Positions 55,219 to 64,000 of a DNA stretch of 64,000 nt are shown here, piece after piece. The position numbers and the translations under genes were made by a program. The stretch's first letter is position 1. Each line of letters starts with the position of its first letter. The stretch comes from Dacryopinax spathularia (lineage: Eukaryota > Basidiomycota > Dacrymycetes > Dacrymycetales > Dacrymycetaceae): NCBI GenBank assembly GCA_037974965.1, contig JBBPFI010000010.1:682001-746000 (forward strand). The letters run 5' to 3'. The notes under the pieces are model-generated. The model did no database searches, had not been told where the DNA came from, and saw only the letters and a list, made by a program, of their open reading frames with translations.

Positions 55219-56242
55219 TATGGAAGCCTCCCGCGGACAGCTCGACTCCGGGGTCCATTCAGGGTCCAAAAACCGCGGGACCCGGTGAGTGGCCAGGCAA
55301 AGGGGCAGAAGGCCCGGAGGGCAGAAATATGACAAATACCTGAAGTAGTAACTTAAGAGACATTGGTGCGGCCGCTAATAGGGGAAAAAAGTAAAAATAA
55401 TAATATCTTTTTAGGTTTTGTTTTTGCATAAATTGCTTTTGGCCTGCACACATAATTAAACTAGATGCCAACATAACAAAGTGTAAATTAGTAACTTAAT
55501 TGCTAAGTGAAACATGAATAAGCTTCTAGATCTTTTTGTAGAGTTGCAGCAATAATTACCTCTAATAGAGCATTATTGCTCAGAGACTCTTATTGCTGGC
55601 CACAAAAAAAACTCTTGAGATTAAGGGATATTTGGTAAAAAAAGCAAAACAGAAGTAAATTAAGAAGTATATACTGGGAAATATGACTTTACCTCATGCT
55701 AGTAAACACACTTCTCTTTAGTAAGCTAAACACTTAGTATTTTATCTTAAAGTTAACATTATGCTGGATAATTCCCAAAATATTTAATGTTTTTTTTTAC
55801 GGAGAGTAAAGACAGTTTACCTTGATGCTAGAGTTGTGTCAAATTTCATTAATCTACACTAAATAATGCATTTAATCAAATGTAGGAATTTGAGCTGTTT
55901 GCTTAACATTTTATAGATGTACAATAAGCTCAACTTAGCCATATTCACATTTGTTTTAATCCCAAGTTACAGAACATCTTATGGGAAAAAACAAAGATAA
56001 AAGGAACTCCTGTAAAAGCCAAACAAAATGAGTAAATTACATGTTTTCCTGTTGCCAAGTATTGTGTAATAAGTTGCGACCTACTTGTCATATTCAAAAA
56101 GCCAAGGGTTCTGAGCCAAAGCCCGGGTTATAGGGGTCCTATACCCCAATAGTGGGGGTCGAGCCCGGTCAAGTCTAGCTTTGACCGAGCTCGGTAGCCC
56201 TCTGCGGACAGCTCCCTGAGCTGTCCGCGGAAGGCTTCCATA
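55219..56242. mobile_element. 1,024-bp nonautonomous DNA transposon-like insertion
   Basis: The ends are inverted repeats of 25 bp with one mismatch: TATGGAAGCC..CGGACAGCTC on the left (55219-55243), and its reverse complement on the right (56218-56242). The direct repeat CCTCCAG flanks it on both sides (55212-55218 and 56243-56249), as expected for a target-site duplication. The arms are GC-rich, while the core at about 55378-56085 is strongly AT-rich and CpG-poor. No coding frame is seen inside, so it would depend on a transposase supplied elsewhere. It sits 176 bp before the ATG of the WW-domain gene. The 7-bp duplication does not by itself fix the superfamily; hAT-like (8 bp) or P-like elements are possible. 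Confidence 0.7.
56203..56228. repeat. Perfect 11-bp stem hairpin in the right arm of the insertion
   Basis: GCGGACAGCTC, a CCT loop (plus edges) and GAGCTGTCCGC form a perfect stem that overlaps the right terminal repeat. Confidence 0.75.
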
Positions 56243-56417
56243 CCTCCAGGGTCCGCACGGCATCCTCCGGGCGGCGCGGCAACTTACTTCCGGGTGGCGG
56301 TGCGAGAAGGGCTTGGCAATCGTTGTTGCTGGTTCGACTGACTCTTGTCCCTTGCTTGTCGACGTCAGTTGTCTATTGTACTGCTTATACGGTTTTACTG
56401 TACGGCTGTAAGGAAAG

Positions 56418-57605
56418 ATGGCACCGAAACGGAAGGCGGAAGAACAACTGGAGGAAGAGAGGGAGGAGAAGAAGGTGGCGCTTGGACCTCCCACTGCGGG
56501 GACTGAGGAGGAGGAGCAAGTGCCCGAAGCTGGCGGGGCTAGTGCGCCTTCTCCGGCCGCGATTGGCGAAGGAGTCGCGGAACATGCCTCAGAGGGAGAG
56601 GGAAAGCCGGAGAGTACTGAAGAGGATGAAGGTGATGAGGATGCCCAGCCGGCTGAGGTCGGCGATGAAGCGGAGAACGAGGAAGGCAAGGAGGAGCAGG
56701 AAGAAGGAGAAGAAGAAGAAGGCGAAGAGCCGCCATCTACAAGCGACGCTGACAAGAACCCCACAACCACAAGCACATCCTCCGAGCCCGCCACAGACGC
56801 AGCTCCCGCCGAACCCGTACCAGCCTCCACTGCACCAGCAACCCAAACAGACTGGCAAGCCGTCTGGGCACCAGCATACAACGCCTACTACTTCTATAAT
56901 TCCCGTACGGGCGAAACGACCTGGGTCAACCCGCTCGCCCCTCCCACCCCCGCGGCCGACACATCTGCTGGCTCTGGCTCTAGCACGAGCCTCATCCGGC
57001 CTGCCGGGCCCGCTGCGCCCGTCGTCCCTCCTGCTACTGTCAGTGTTGTTGCTGGTCCAAGCACTGGCGTCAATGCTATAGCGAGCAGCTCTACTGCCCC
57101 CGCTGCCATCAGCGTGCCATATGCAGACCCGACCTCCGCCGCGAGCGCCACTACCAACCCCTGGGCCGCCTCTACAAACCCAATGCTCGAAGGCATCGAC
57201 CCCCTGCTCTACCACCTCGACCCCTCCCTCTCCTCCTCGTCCTCTTCCCAGCACGGGCAATACACAGCCGTAGCGAGGTTCAACGCCCACACGGGCCGAT
57301 TCGAGGCTGACCCGACCAAGAATCCCGATAGGGTGAGCGAGTACGCGCGGGCGAAGAGGATGAGCGAGGTGTATTTTGATACGGAGGCTTGGGAACGGGA
57401 GGTGGAGGAGAGGAAGAGGAGGGAGGAGGAGGAGGGGAGGGCGAGGAAGAGGGTTACTAAGAAGGATTTGGTGCGTGTTTCTTCTTTCTTTCTTTCTTGC
57501 TTGGTTTTGGTCGTCTGAACGACGGCTGACCTGGATGTGTAGGAACGGTTCGCCGAGGCGAAGAAACGAAAGAAGTTGGCTAAGACGGCGTGGTTGCGGA
57601 ATTAG
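56418..57605 (+). CDS. WW-domain protein
   Basis: Two exons, with an intron at about 57471-57542. The N-terminal ~110 residues are Glu/Ala-rich and acidic with a basic start (MAPKRKAEEQLEEEREEKKV). One WW domain follows: WQAVWAPAYNAYYFYNSRTG then ETTWVNPLAPP, with both Trp and the Tyr pair in place. A Ser/Pro/Ala-rich linker leads to the conserved C-terminal block YTAVARFNAHTGRFEADPTK, YARAKRMSEVYFDTEAWERE and a final KKRKKLAKTAWLRN. This block occurs in conserved fungal WW proteins of undefined role. WW domains bind Pro-rich ligands, often in RNA processing; a nuclear role is plausible from the basic ends. Confidence 0.82.
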
Positions 57606-58349
57606 CCTGCCTGCCGCTGCTTCAACAGGGCATGCTGGACTTCCGGCCGCCTACGACTCTCATCTCAGCCCGTCCCGGATCACCTGTTGCCTTGCCTCCT
57701 CTCCCCTCCCCTCCCGCTGCTTTCCTCTCTTCTAGGCAAACAACTGTGTATCAACCGTAATGTATTCCCTCGACAATGGAAGAATCACGAAACCTGGCCC
57801 CTCGGTCCGCGAAGGGACCAATACCGGCCGAAAGCGCAACCTTCTAGAATACGAGTGTCTTGCTCCCCCCCTATTGCGTACGAATGCTCGCAAAACCTCC
57901 ACCCCGTTCAGCCAACCTGAGTCCACTAACAACACCATGCATTTTCCAGGAATGATCCACCTGTATACCCTCTCATTCGCTCGATGTTGTTGGGGCATGG
58001 ATATCCTTCTCGCATCTATGAATATCTCCTCCCACAAGGAGGGGTGCGTGGTCGTTTCGTGGATGCTTTTCCGAGTGTTGGTCCATGCTAGTGGTCCCCA
58101 CGCATGTCCGCCACTCTGGTGATGCCTGGGCACGTGATGGGATCGTGACTTTGTCTATTGAACGTTCCGACCACACTCAGAAAACGTGGTTGCGCAAGAA
58201 CCATCCTACTCCCATCGGAAGTAACATATTCATTCGAATTGATTGTGTTTGACTTGTGCTGCACTCCATCGATACTTCCAACAGTCTGGCCGCTCCTAAG
58301 CACGCAAGGATGATGCGCAGTTCCCCACCTCGCAGAACTCGGCAGCCCG
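57606..58349. other. Convergent intergenic stretch
   Basis: Overlapping frames of 120-130 codons exist on both strands, but none has a domain or codon support. Confidence 0.4.
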
Positions 58350-59591
58350 TCACGCCTCCTTTGACTTCATATAAGGCACGACCTTCTCCCTTGCATAGTC
58401 CTCGAAGGTGTGGAACTTGACTCCGAGCTCCTGAAGGATGGTGGGCGGGATAGGTCCAGGATAACTTCCATGTTCCATGAAGAATGCGTATCCCTGCCGC
58501 TGCCATCAGCAAGTCAAAGCGAGGCATAGGGGCGAGGACGGACATAGCGCAGAGCAGGAGGGAGCGACTCCACCTCCGGGATATAGACCACCTCCTTACC
58601 CGACACTACCCAACATCTCTCAGTCAGCCTTTGCAAAGCCCAGAGCACGACAGATAACGACCACCCACCTCGAGCAAGCGTCTCCTCCATCTCCTTCCCC
58701 GTAAGCAAATACGAGCACATCGGAATAGGCTTCTCGCTCAACCTTGCCTTCCAGGCCTCATCCTCCCAATGCTCCACAATCCCCAGCACGGACGGGCCCA
58801 TATCCTTCTCGATATACGAGAACGGGATCGGATAGTCGGGGGGAACGACGGGGAAGTGGATTTCCCATTTCTTGGCGTTGGTTGGGGATGGGCGGAGTTG
58901 GCCGTGATTGATCATACTGCGTTCTGCGTTAGCTGCCGCAAGGCATGGCGCGGGGGAGAGGGGAGAGGTACTTCTCGGTGAAGCTGCCTGTGTGGAGGAT
59001 CACGGCAGGCTGGTGCACGGACTGGATGTATACTTCTACGGCGGCTTTCTCGTCATACAGCCTATGCGTCATCAGCCGCCATCATACGCTTTCGGCAAAG
59101 CAAGCAAAGACAGACGGGATCTTATACTTCCCGCCTGAGAGCTTATCTGCGCTCGGCAAGGAGGTCCAGACGAGCAGAGGCACGCTATTCGCAAGGCAGG
59201 CATTGACGATGTTCTTCCCTTGCTCGGTCTCGCTATCCGCCGTAAAAGGGATCGTGACGCCGAACACCTGCTCTCGATTTCAGCCTCCGCCGGTTTAGGG
59301 CAGCAAGGAAAGGAGGTACGGCATATGCGCCTGTAAAGGCCGACTTGAGGCTGTCCTTGTCTGTTAGGCTGGCTTGGACTACTTCGACGCCTTTGTCGGC
59401 TAGGGCCTTCGAAGAGGCGGAGGTTGGGTCACGAGTTAGGGCACGGATGGCGTATTTGCCGTTCTCGAGTAGGGCGTTGACGACTGATCCACCTGATACC
59501 CGTGTATGGGCATTTGCTCTGGAGACTGGAAGGGATGTGACGGACCTTGTTTGCCCGTCGCGCCGAGGACTACGACCAGTTTCTTCGACAT
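58350..59591 (-). CDS. NmrA-like NAD(P)-binding protein (copy 5)
   Basis: Several exons on the minus strand. It begins MSKKLVVVLGATG, then an intron near 59490-59545, then SVVNALLENGKYAIRALTRD and GVEVVQASLTDKDSLKSAFT. The next part is MFGVTIPFTADSETEQGKNI and VPLLVWTSLPSADKLSGGKY. Later exons give LYDEKAAVEVYIQSVHQPAV, LGIVEHWEDEAWKARLSEKP and, at the end, GVKFHTFEDYAREKVVPYMK. Exon limits in the 3' half are approximate. Gene order and the loss of the shared intron pattern set it apart from the tandem trio. In its HWEDEAW and GVKFHT segments it resembles copy 1 at 13.6-14.7 kb more than the trio. Confidence 0.8.
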
Positions 59592-60662
59592 CACAGTTCA
59601 GTGAGGTAAGCAGAGTAAGAACGCAAGAGAAATTCAGCCAGTAAATTCAAGGAATCACGTCGAGCTCAGCACAAGAGTCCATCTCATTCCAAAGCCAGCA
59701 ACAATCACAGCCAATCTTATAGCAGAACAACGCGGACGTCCACGTCAAATCCATTGTCATGTCCAAGAGCCAACCTTCCTGCATTTCTGGCCGTGGAACG
59801 CGCCTGTGGACGTCACTCCGCAAGACGCGTGTTGTCGCGTTCCAGCCCTTGGTGAGCGAGGGTCCGACTGAGGTAATCCCGGGGCGGCACGTGGGCGCTT
59901 CTTTGGGCCGTCCACGCTTTGTCCGTCGTCCGCCACTCTTTCTCCACGTCGTCGTCCGCGAGATGTGTTTGCAGGATCGCAAGAATGAGAGAACGATAAC
60001 TATCCAGTGTATGTCCTCCGGCTTGTCGGCGTTGTCGATGATGGAGGGATGGGACGTTGATGGCGGAGTCGTGAAAGTCGGTCCTGGCTGTTGCTTAGGC
60101 GATAGCACTGGCGGACAGGTCGACTATTTCGATTGAGGTCAAATGGGCATTGTTCGGTTCTGGCTTGCTTTCTGCAAGAAATCACGCTGAGCACTTGCAA
60201 CCGTCCGCTAAACTTGCTTCATCCATCGTTTATTCTGGTGTTCCAGCCGCTGCCCGCTTAGGCCGCACTCTTCAAACGCGCAACCAGCACGCCAAACCGC
60301 ACCAGTTGCTGCCAGTCAGCCATGCTGACACAACCCAACCAAGAGACTCAGGGTCCCTCGCGGGGAAACCTGTGCGGTCCCTGAGCGGAAGCATCCGTTC
60401 CAACTGGATTGAGCGGAAGCCGCGGCGAGATAAGGGATCAGCAGCAGCACACGAGCGCGAAGGTGACCGAGTCAACGGAAGTCGCAACCGGACACAGCAA
60501 TGCATATATTTCGCGCGTTCCTGGGTGGAAGGGAGCGGGAAGATGTTGATGCTGCGGGATAGGGACGCGTCTTGCTGCTGAACGGTCATCTCATAGGTCA
60601 GCCAGTGTCATTTCATTGGGTGCGATCATCTGCTGAATCACCAGACAGAGTATAGAGCCAGC
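59592..60662. other. Intergenic, nothing firm
   Basis: About 1 kb between the NmrA-like gene and the F-box gene. Frames of 100-150 codons on both strands overlap each other and show no domain. Confidence 0.4.
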
Positions 60663-62300
60663 ATGCAGCTTATAGACTTTCCCATAGAGATCCTACAAGA
60701 GATCGTACACCACATCGACGACGCGGGCGACGTCCTCTCCCTCGGGCTGACCTGTTCTCGCCTGAAGTCCGTGACGATACCCTTCCCACTCCAATACCGT
60801 CAGTTCACCTGGCCAACGCACGACGGTACTTTCCGGCTCAACTCCACCGCCGTCAAGGACCCGAACCCATTCGGCGAGCTCAGCCTAGCATGCGAGGACT
60901 TCCTTTCCTCTGCTCCAGGGCGGTGGAAGGCGATTCGAGGGATCTCGGTGTACAAATGGGGCACGTCGGTCGCGCCGAGCTTCATGCGCGACTACGTGAG
61001 GAGCGAGGCGTTCGTACTCCCCAAGCTGCCGGACGCAGTGTATGAGAGTATGACCGCGCCTGCACTGAACCCGCACGAGCTCGTCCAGAGAGGGAACGCA
61101 AGGCATATCCTGATGGGGGACAACGTCGCTCGGGTCCTGGCGAGGACACCTTGGCTATCAAGCTTGGACTGGCAGTGGTTCCCTCCCGAACTGGACAGCC
61201 CGATCTGGCGCGTCCTGGGGCAAATGCAGCATATCCACAAGCTGACGTTCATCTTCAATACCGACCTGACGAACTCCTTCAACGGCGCGTCACTCTCTAC
61301 CATTACCGCTCGGCTCGTGCAAGTTATCGCGGGGTATAAGGGTCTGGAGAGCCTGACGATCAATGTCCCTATTGCTCGGAATGGGCACCATGATCCCACA
61401 TGGTCGTTCGACCCGATATACGACGTCACGTGGCCCTCCCTGCGTCAGCTCGATCTCTCCCATACCCGCATAAACTCGGCGAAACGGTTCATGGACTTCC
61501 TCTCCCGACACGACAGGCTCGAGCAGCTCCGGATATCCGAATCGATCATCCCCTCCGTGCAAGTCCAGGCAGATCAGCTCCCGCACCTAGTGAACGTCGA
61601 TGTACCGAATTTCCGTCTCGCAAGGACACTCGTCCAGCAGACTCCAGCACGTCCGGATGCCCAGCCCGTGTATGGACTAAGGATCCAGAGCGCACTGTCC
61701 AAGACGGACTTTAAGACCCTCCTCACCCTGCTCCCGAGCATGGCCAGCAACCTCCAGACACTCAATATCAATCTCAGCAATACGAGTGTGAATGATCTGG
61801 CGCTCGTGCTGGACGCAGCGCCGAGTTTGGTTAGGCTGGAGATTACGGGACACGAGGTTATGGATGTGCTCGCGGCGGCTAGGAGGTTGAGGTGTAAGCA
61901 GACGAGGCAGGCGCTGAACAGCGGACCGATGAGGGAATGGAAGAACATCCGTTTCCCGCTCGCTTACGCGCATCACTTGGTAAGCTCTCCTCTTACTCCT
62001 GTCAAGATCGGACGTGCTGATGGGAAATGGTAGGACCGCTGGGCCGACGCCTTCCGCAAAGCTCCCCGGCTTAAGACCCTCCTGCTCCGCTGCCTGGCCG
62101 CGTTTGCAGCGCACGACAAACCGGCGATGTACGACGACTCGCAGTCTCTCTCCCTCTCTGATGCATTCCGGTCCGCTGTACCGGGCGTAGGCAGGGTACA
62201 GACCCAGGTCATGCAAGGCCGAGATTTGGGGTTGTTGATTACGTGTTGGCGGTCGGCTGGCAAGGGCGTGGAGCACGGAGAGCTCGGGAAAGAGGAATGA
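60663..62300 (+). CDS. F-box protein
   Basis: Two exons (60663-61979 and 62034-62300) give 527 aa. An F-box begins at residue 4: IDFPIEILQEIVHHIDDAGD then VLSLGLTCSRLKSVTIPFPL. The remainder contains LRR-like segments (LESLTINVPI, LRQLDLSHTRINSAKRFMDF, LQTLNINLSNTSVNDLALVL), as in the large basidiomycete F-box/LRR families. F-box proteins join substrates to SCF ubiquitin ligases through Skp1. The substrate is unknown. Confidence 0.82.
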
Positions 62301-62847
62301 ATCCTCAACGGGTTGGTGTTTTTCTCTTGGCTCGTTCGGTTTTCGGTTTGGTTTGGTTCGTTTCGTCATCAGGGTAGAAGGTAGATTTAGATTCTAGCTC
62401 AGATGGATCGGCGATGTGATGCGTCCACGTCGATGCGTTTCTCTTGGCTCGCGTTCTACGCGGTATGCTGTAGCTCATTACATCAAAGCTAGAAGCAAGA
62501 TTTGTAGACTCTAGCTTAGAAATGTCATTCATGGACGAGCATGGGAGACGAGTTCCCAGGAATTTGTCGGATAGCCGGGTCTTGCGCCGATTTCGGAAGA
62601 CCCTGTTGGGCCGAATGAATGATCTTGCGGGGCCTTCCTTCCAGGACCAGGCGCGTACGCCTTCGGCGCTGACCTGGTCACGTCATGTAGCCGACCGACG
62701 TCCGCCAGCAGCAGGCCCGGGGCTGGGATGCTCTATATACTCCGTCCTCTGCGCTCTCTTCCCCCCATCCGCCGCCCTCTAGCCAGAGCAACAACCCACC
62801 AGCATCTGACCAAGTTCCCGCTAAATACCCACCGAACGATAACGACC
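62301..62847. other. Intergenic with imperfect short duplication
   Basis: TCTCTTGGCTCG occurs at about 62322 and again at about 62441, each followed some 60-80 bp later by TAGA(T/C)TCTAGCT. The two segments look like diverged tandem copies of about 120 bp. Confidence 0.4.
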
Positions 62848-63611
62848 ATGTCGACCGAAGAGCTCAGCTACGAATACGAGGTCATCTTCTATAAGCCGAA
62901 CAAGGCTGATCCTGCGCTTGCCAAGGACAAGACTCTGGCTGGGCAAGCTATTCAGACGAAGCATGAGGACTTTGTGCGGTATGCGCTGGATGGCGTGAAG
63001 GTTGAGGACGATGATGTCGCTCTGAGGATATTGGAGTGGACTTCGTATGATGTACGTGGATGCTCATGGCATATGGAGAGCTAGCTAATGCATGTGTAGG
63101 GACATATGCGATTCCGATCCAGTGCTCTGTGTGTTTGAAGCTGTCCTAACGAACGATGGAAAGCTAACATGGCGCATATAGGTACCCGCAGTTCACCGCT
63201 GCCCGCGAGGGTGCCGCAGCTGGTGTCATTTCCCTCACGCACTACCATTTCTTCGGCCCGTTGAAGTTTGACACCGACGTCCCAGTCTACGAAGTGATCG
63301 ACATCAACCTGAAGCCCACCGCTACCTCCCCCGGCTCGTTCCCATTCTTCAAGGCGGCCGCTACTGAGGCACTCGAGATAGTCGGTTCTTACCCCAGCTC
63401 CCTGGGGTACACCTTTGGCGTGCAGAAGGAAGACCCGAGCAAGGTGCTGGCATTTATTGGCTGGAAGAGCGTTGAGGCGCATATGGAGGACTTTAGGAAC
63501 AGCGGGGATAATGGGTGGAACAAGTTCTTGGCCAAGTGGGGACCGGCACAGCAATACCTTGACGTCAAGGAAATGTTCCATATCAAGGTTGTCAAGCCTG
63601 AGTCTGCCTAG
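62848..63611 (+). CDS. Conserved fungal hypothetical protein, alpha/beta-barrel (ABM-like)
   Basis: Three exons; the second is a 32-nt exon (about 63100-63131) that joins in phase to give YDGHMRFRSSALYPQFTAAR. The protein starts MSTEELSYEYEVIFYKPNKA and continues FFGPLKFDTDVPVYEVIDIN, LEIVGSYPSSLGYTFGVQKE, VLAFIGWKSVEAHMEDFRNS and EMFHIKVVKPESA. Alternating beta strands with GW and EAH..DF motifs fit dimeric alpha/beta-barrel proteins related to antibiotic-biosynthesis monooxygenases. No catalytic role can be assigned. No signal peptide. Confidence 0.65.
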
Positions 63612-63832
63612 GCAGAAGTGTAGAGGCGTAGGGAGGATGTTGCTTGCAGTAGTAGATGGGATCTCGGTCAATAAAGAATAATGAAATCAAGTGATAGGCG
63701 TAAAGGCGTGATATTGCTCAGCATGCATTTTGTCTTAGCAATACACACTGTATCCCATGCGCTGCCGCGCATACAACCAGAGCACCGCTACTGCTCACTC
63801 CTCTCCGACATCCCTCCACGCATGCGTCCTGT

Positions 63833-64000
63833 CTAGTAGACGAAGCCGAGGATCTTGCCACCAACGTTCTTCCTCCTGGCCTCCTCATGATCTAAGATAC
63901 CCGACGAGGTGGTCTGTATGCCCAGTCAGTTATATGCTGCAGAGAAGAACGGGAGGAGAAACGCACGAGGATGAGCTTGCCGAACTGACGAGCGGGGAGG
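63833..64000 (-). CDS. RPS22: 40S ribosomal protein uS8 (RPS22/S15a), 3' part
   Basis: The minus strand reads [11 protein letters not shown], an intron (about 63923-63967), then [20 protein letters not shown] and ILGFVY-stop, the highly conserved C terminus of eukaryotic uS8. The 5' part lies beyond the window edge. uS8 is a small-subunit protein that binds helix 20/21 of 18S rRNA. Confidence 0.9.

Noticed and set aside
56081-56881. 266-codon minus-strand frame over the WW gene
   Set aside because: It is the reverse shadow of the acidic WW-protein exon and runs into the mobile insertion.
59647-60600. Frames of 105-153 codons on both strands
   Set aside because: Mutually overlapping, no domain, no introns and no neighbour support.

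Overview
The window is nuclear DNA from a filamentous fungus, almost certainly a basidiomycete (Agaricomycotina). Genes are dense and interrupted by introns of about 45-60 bp with GT..AG ends and CTAAC/CTGAC-like branch sites. Coding DNA is GC-rich. The gene set (GT90/CAP10 glycosyltransferase, TNR3-type Nudix protein, Tnp2-type transposase with its usual companion genes, NmrA-like proteins) fits that group. The species cannot be named from sequence alone. Gene models below were built by hand; where exon limits are given, the reading phases agree.

Layout. 0-17.5 kb is mostly housekeeping: a Ras-like GTPase, a gene-poor stretch with two striking hairpins, a divergent YIPF/BRO1 pair (both membrane trafficking), an amidohydrolase, an unknown protein, a divergent MIC12/Nudix pair, an NmrA-like reductase and a GT90 glycosyltransferase. 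18.2-45.9 kb carries a same-strand tandem array of eight secreted proteins of the CrtC/AttH/fungal Diels-Alderase-like (double lipocalin) family, split 3+5 by a transposon-derived block at about 24.3-35.6 kb. That block holds a Tnp2 (EnSpm/CACTA-type) transposase, a charged companion protein, a 953-residue unknown protein, a small membrane protein and several microsatellites. 46.6-51.2 kb is a tandem trio of NmrA-like NAD(P)-binding proteins. 51.5-64 kb returns to housekeeping genes: NOP53, a universal stress domain protein, a WW domain protein, a fifth NmrA-like gene, an F-box protein, a stress-type alpha/beta protein and the 3' end of ribosomal protein uS8 (RPS22). Between the stress and WW genes lies a 1,024-bp insertion with terminal inverted repeats, a 7-bp target duplication and an AT-rich core unlike the rest of the window.

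The main discovery candidate is the lipocalin-like array together with its NmrA-like neighbours. All eight copies keep a signal peptide, a QWW(Y/I)(Y/F)D-type motif, a G(R/V)GYHD(S/T)-(N/D)WG motif and the same two phase-0 introns around a 165-nt middle exon. Several also have a TATA box about 75 bp before the ATG. I see no polyketide synthase, NRPS, terpene synthase or P450 in the window, so the substrate and pathway are unknown.
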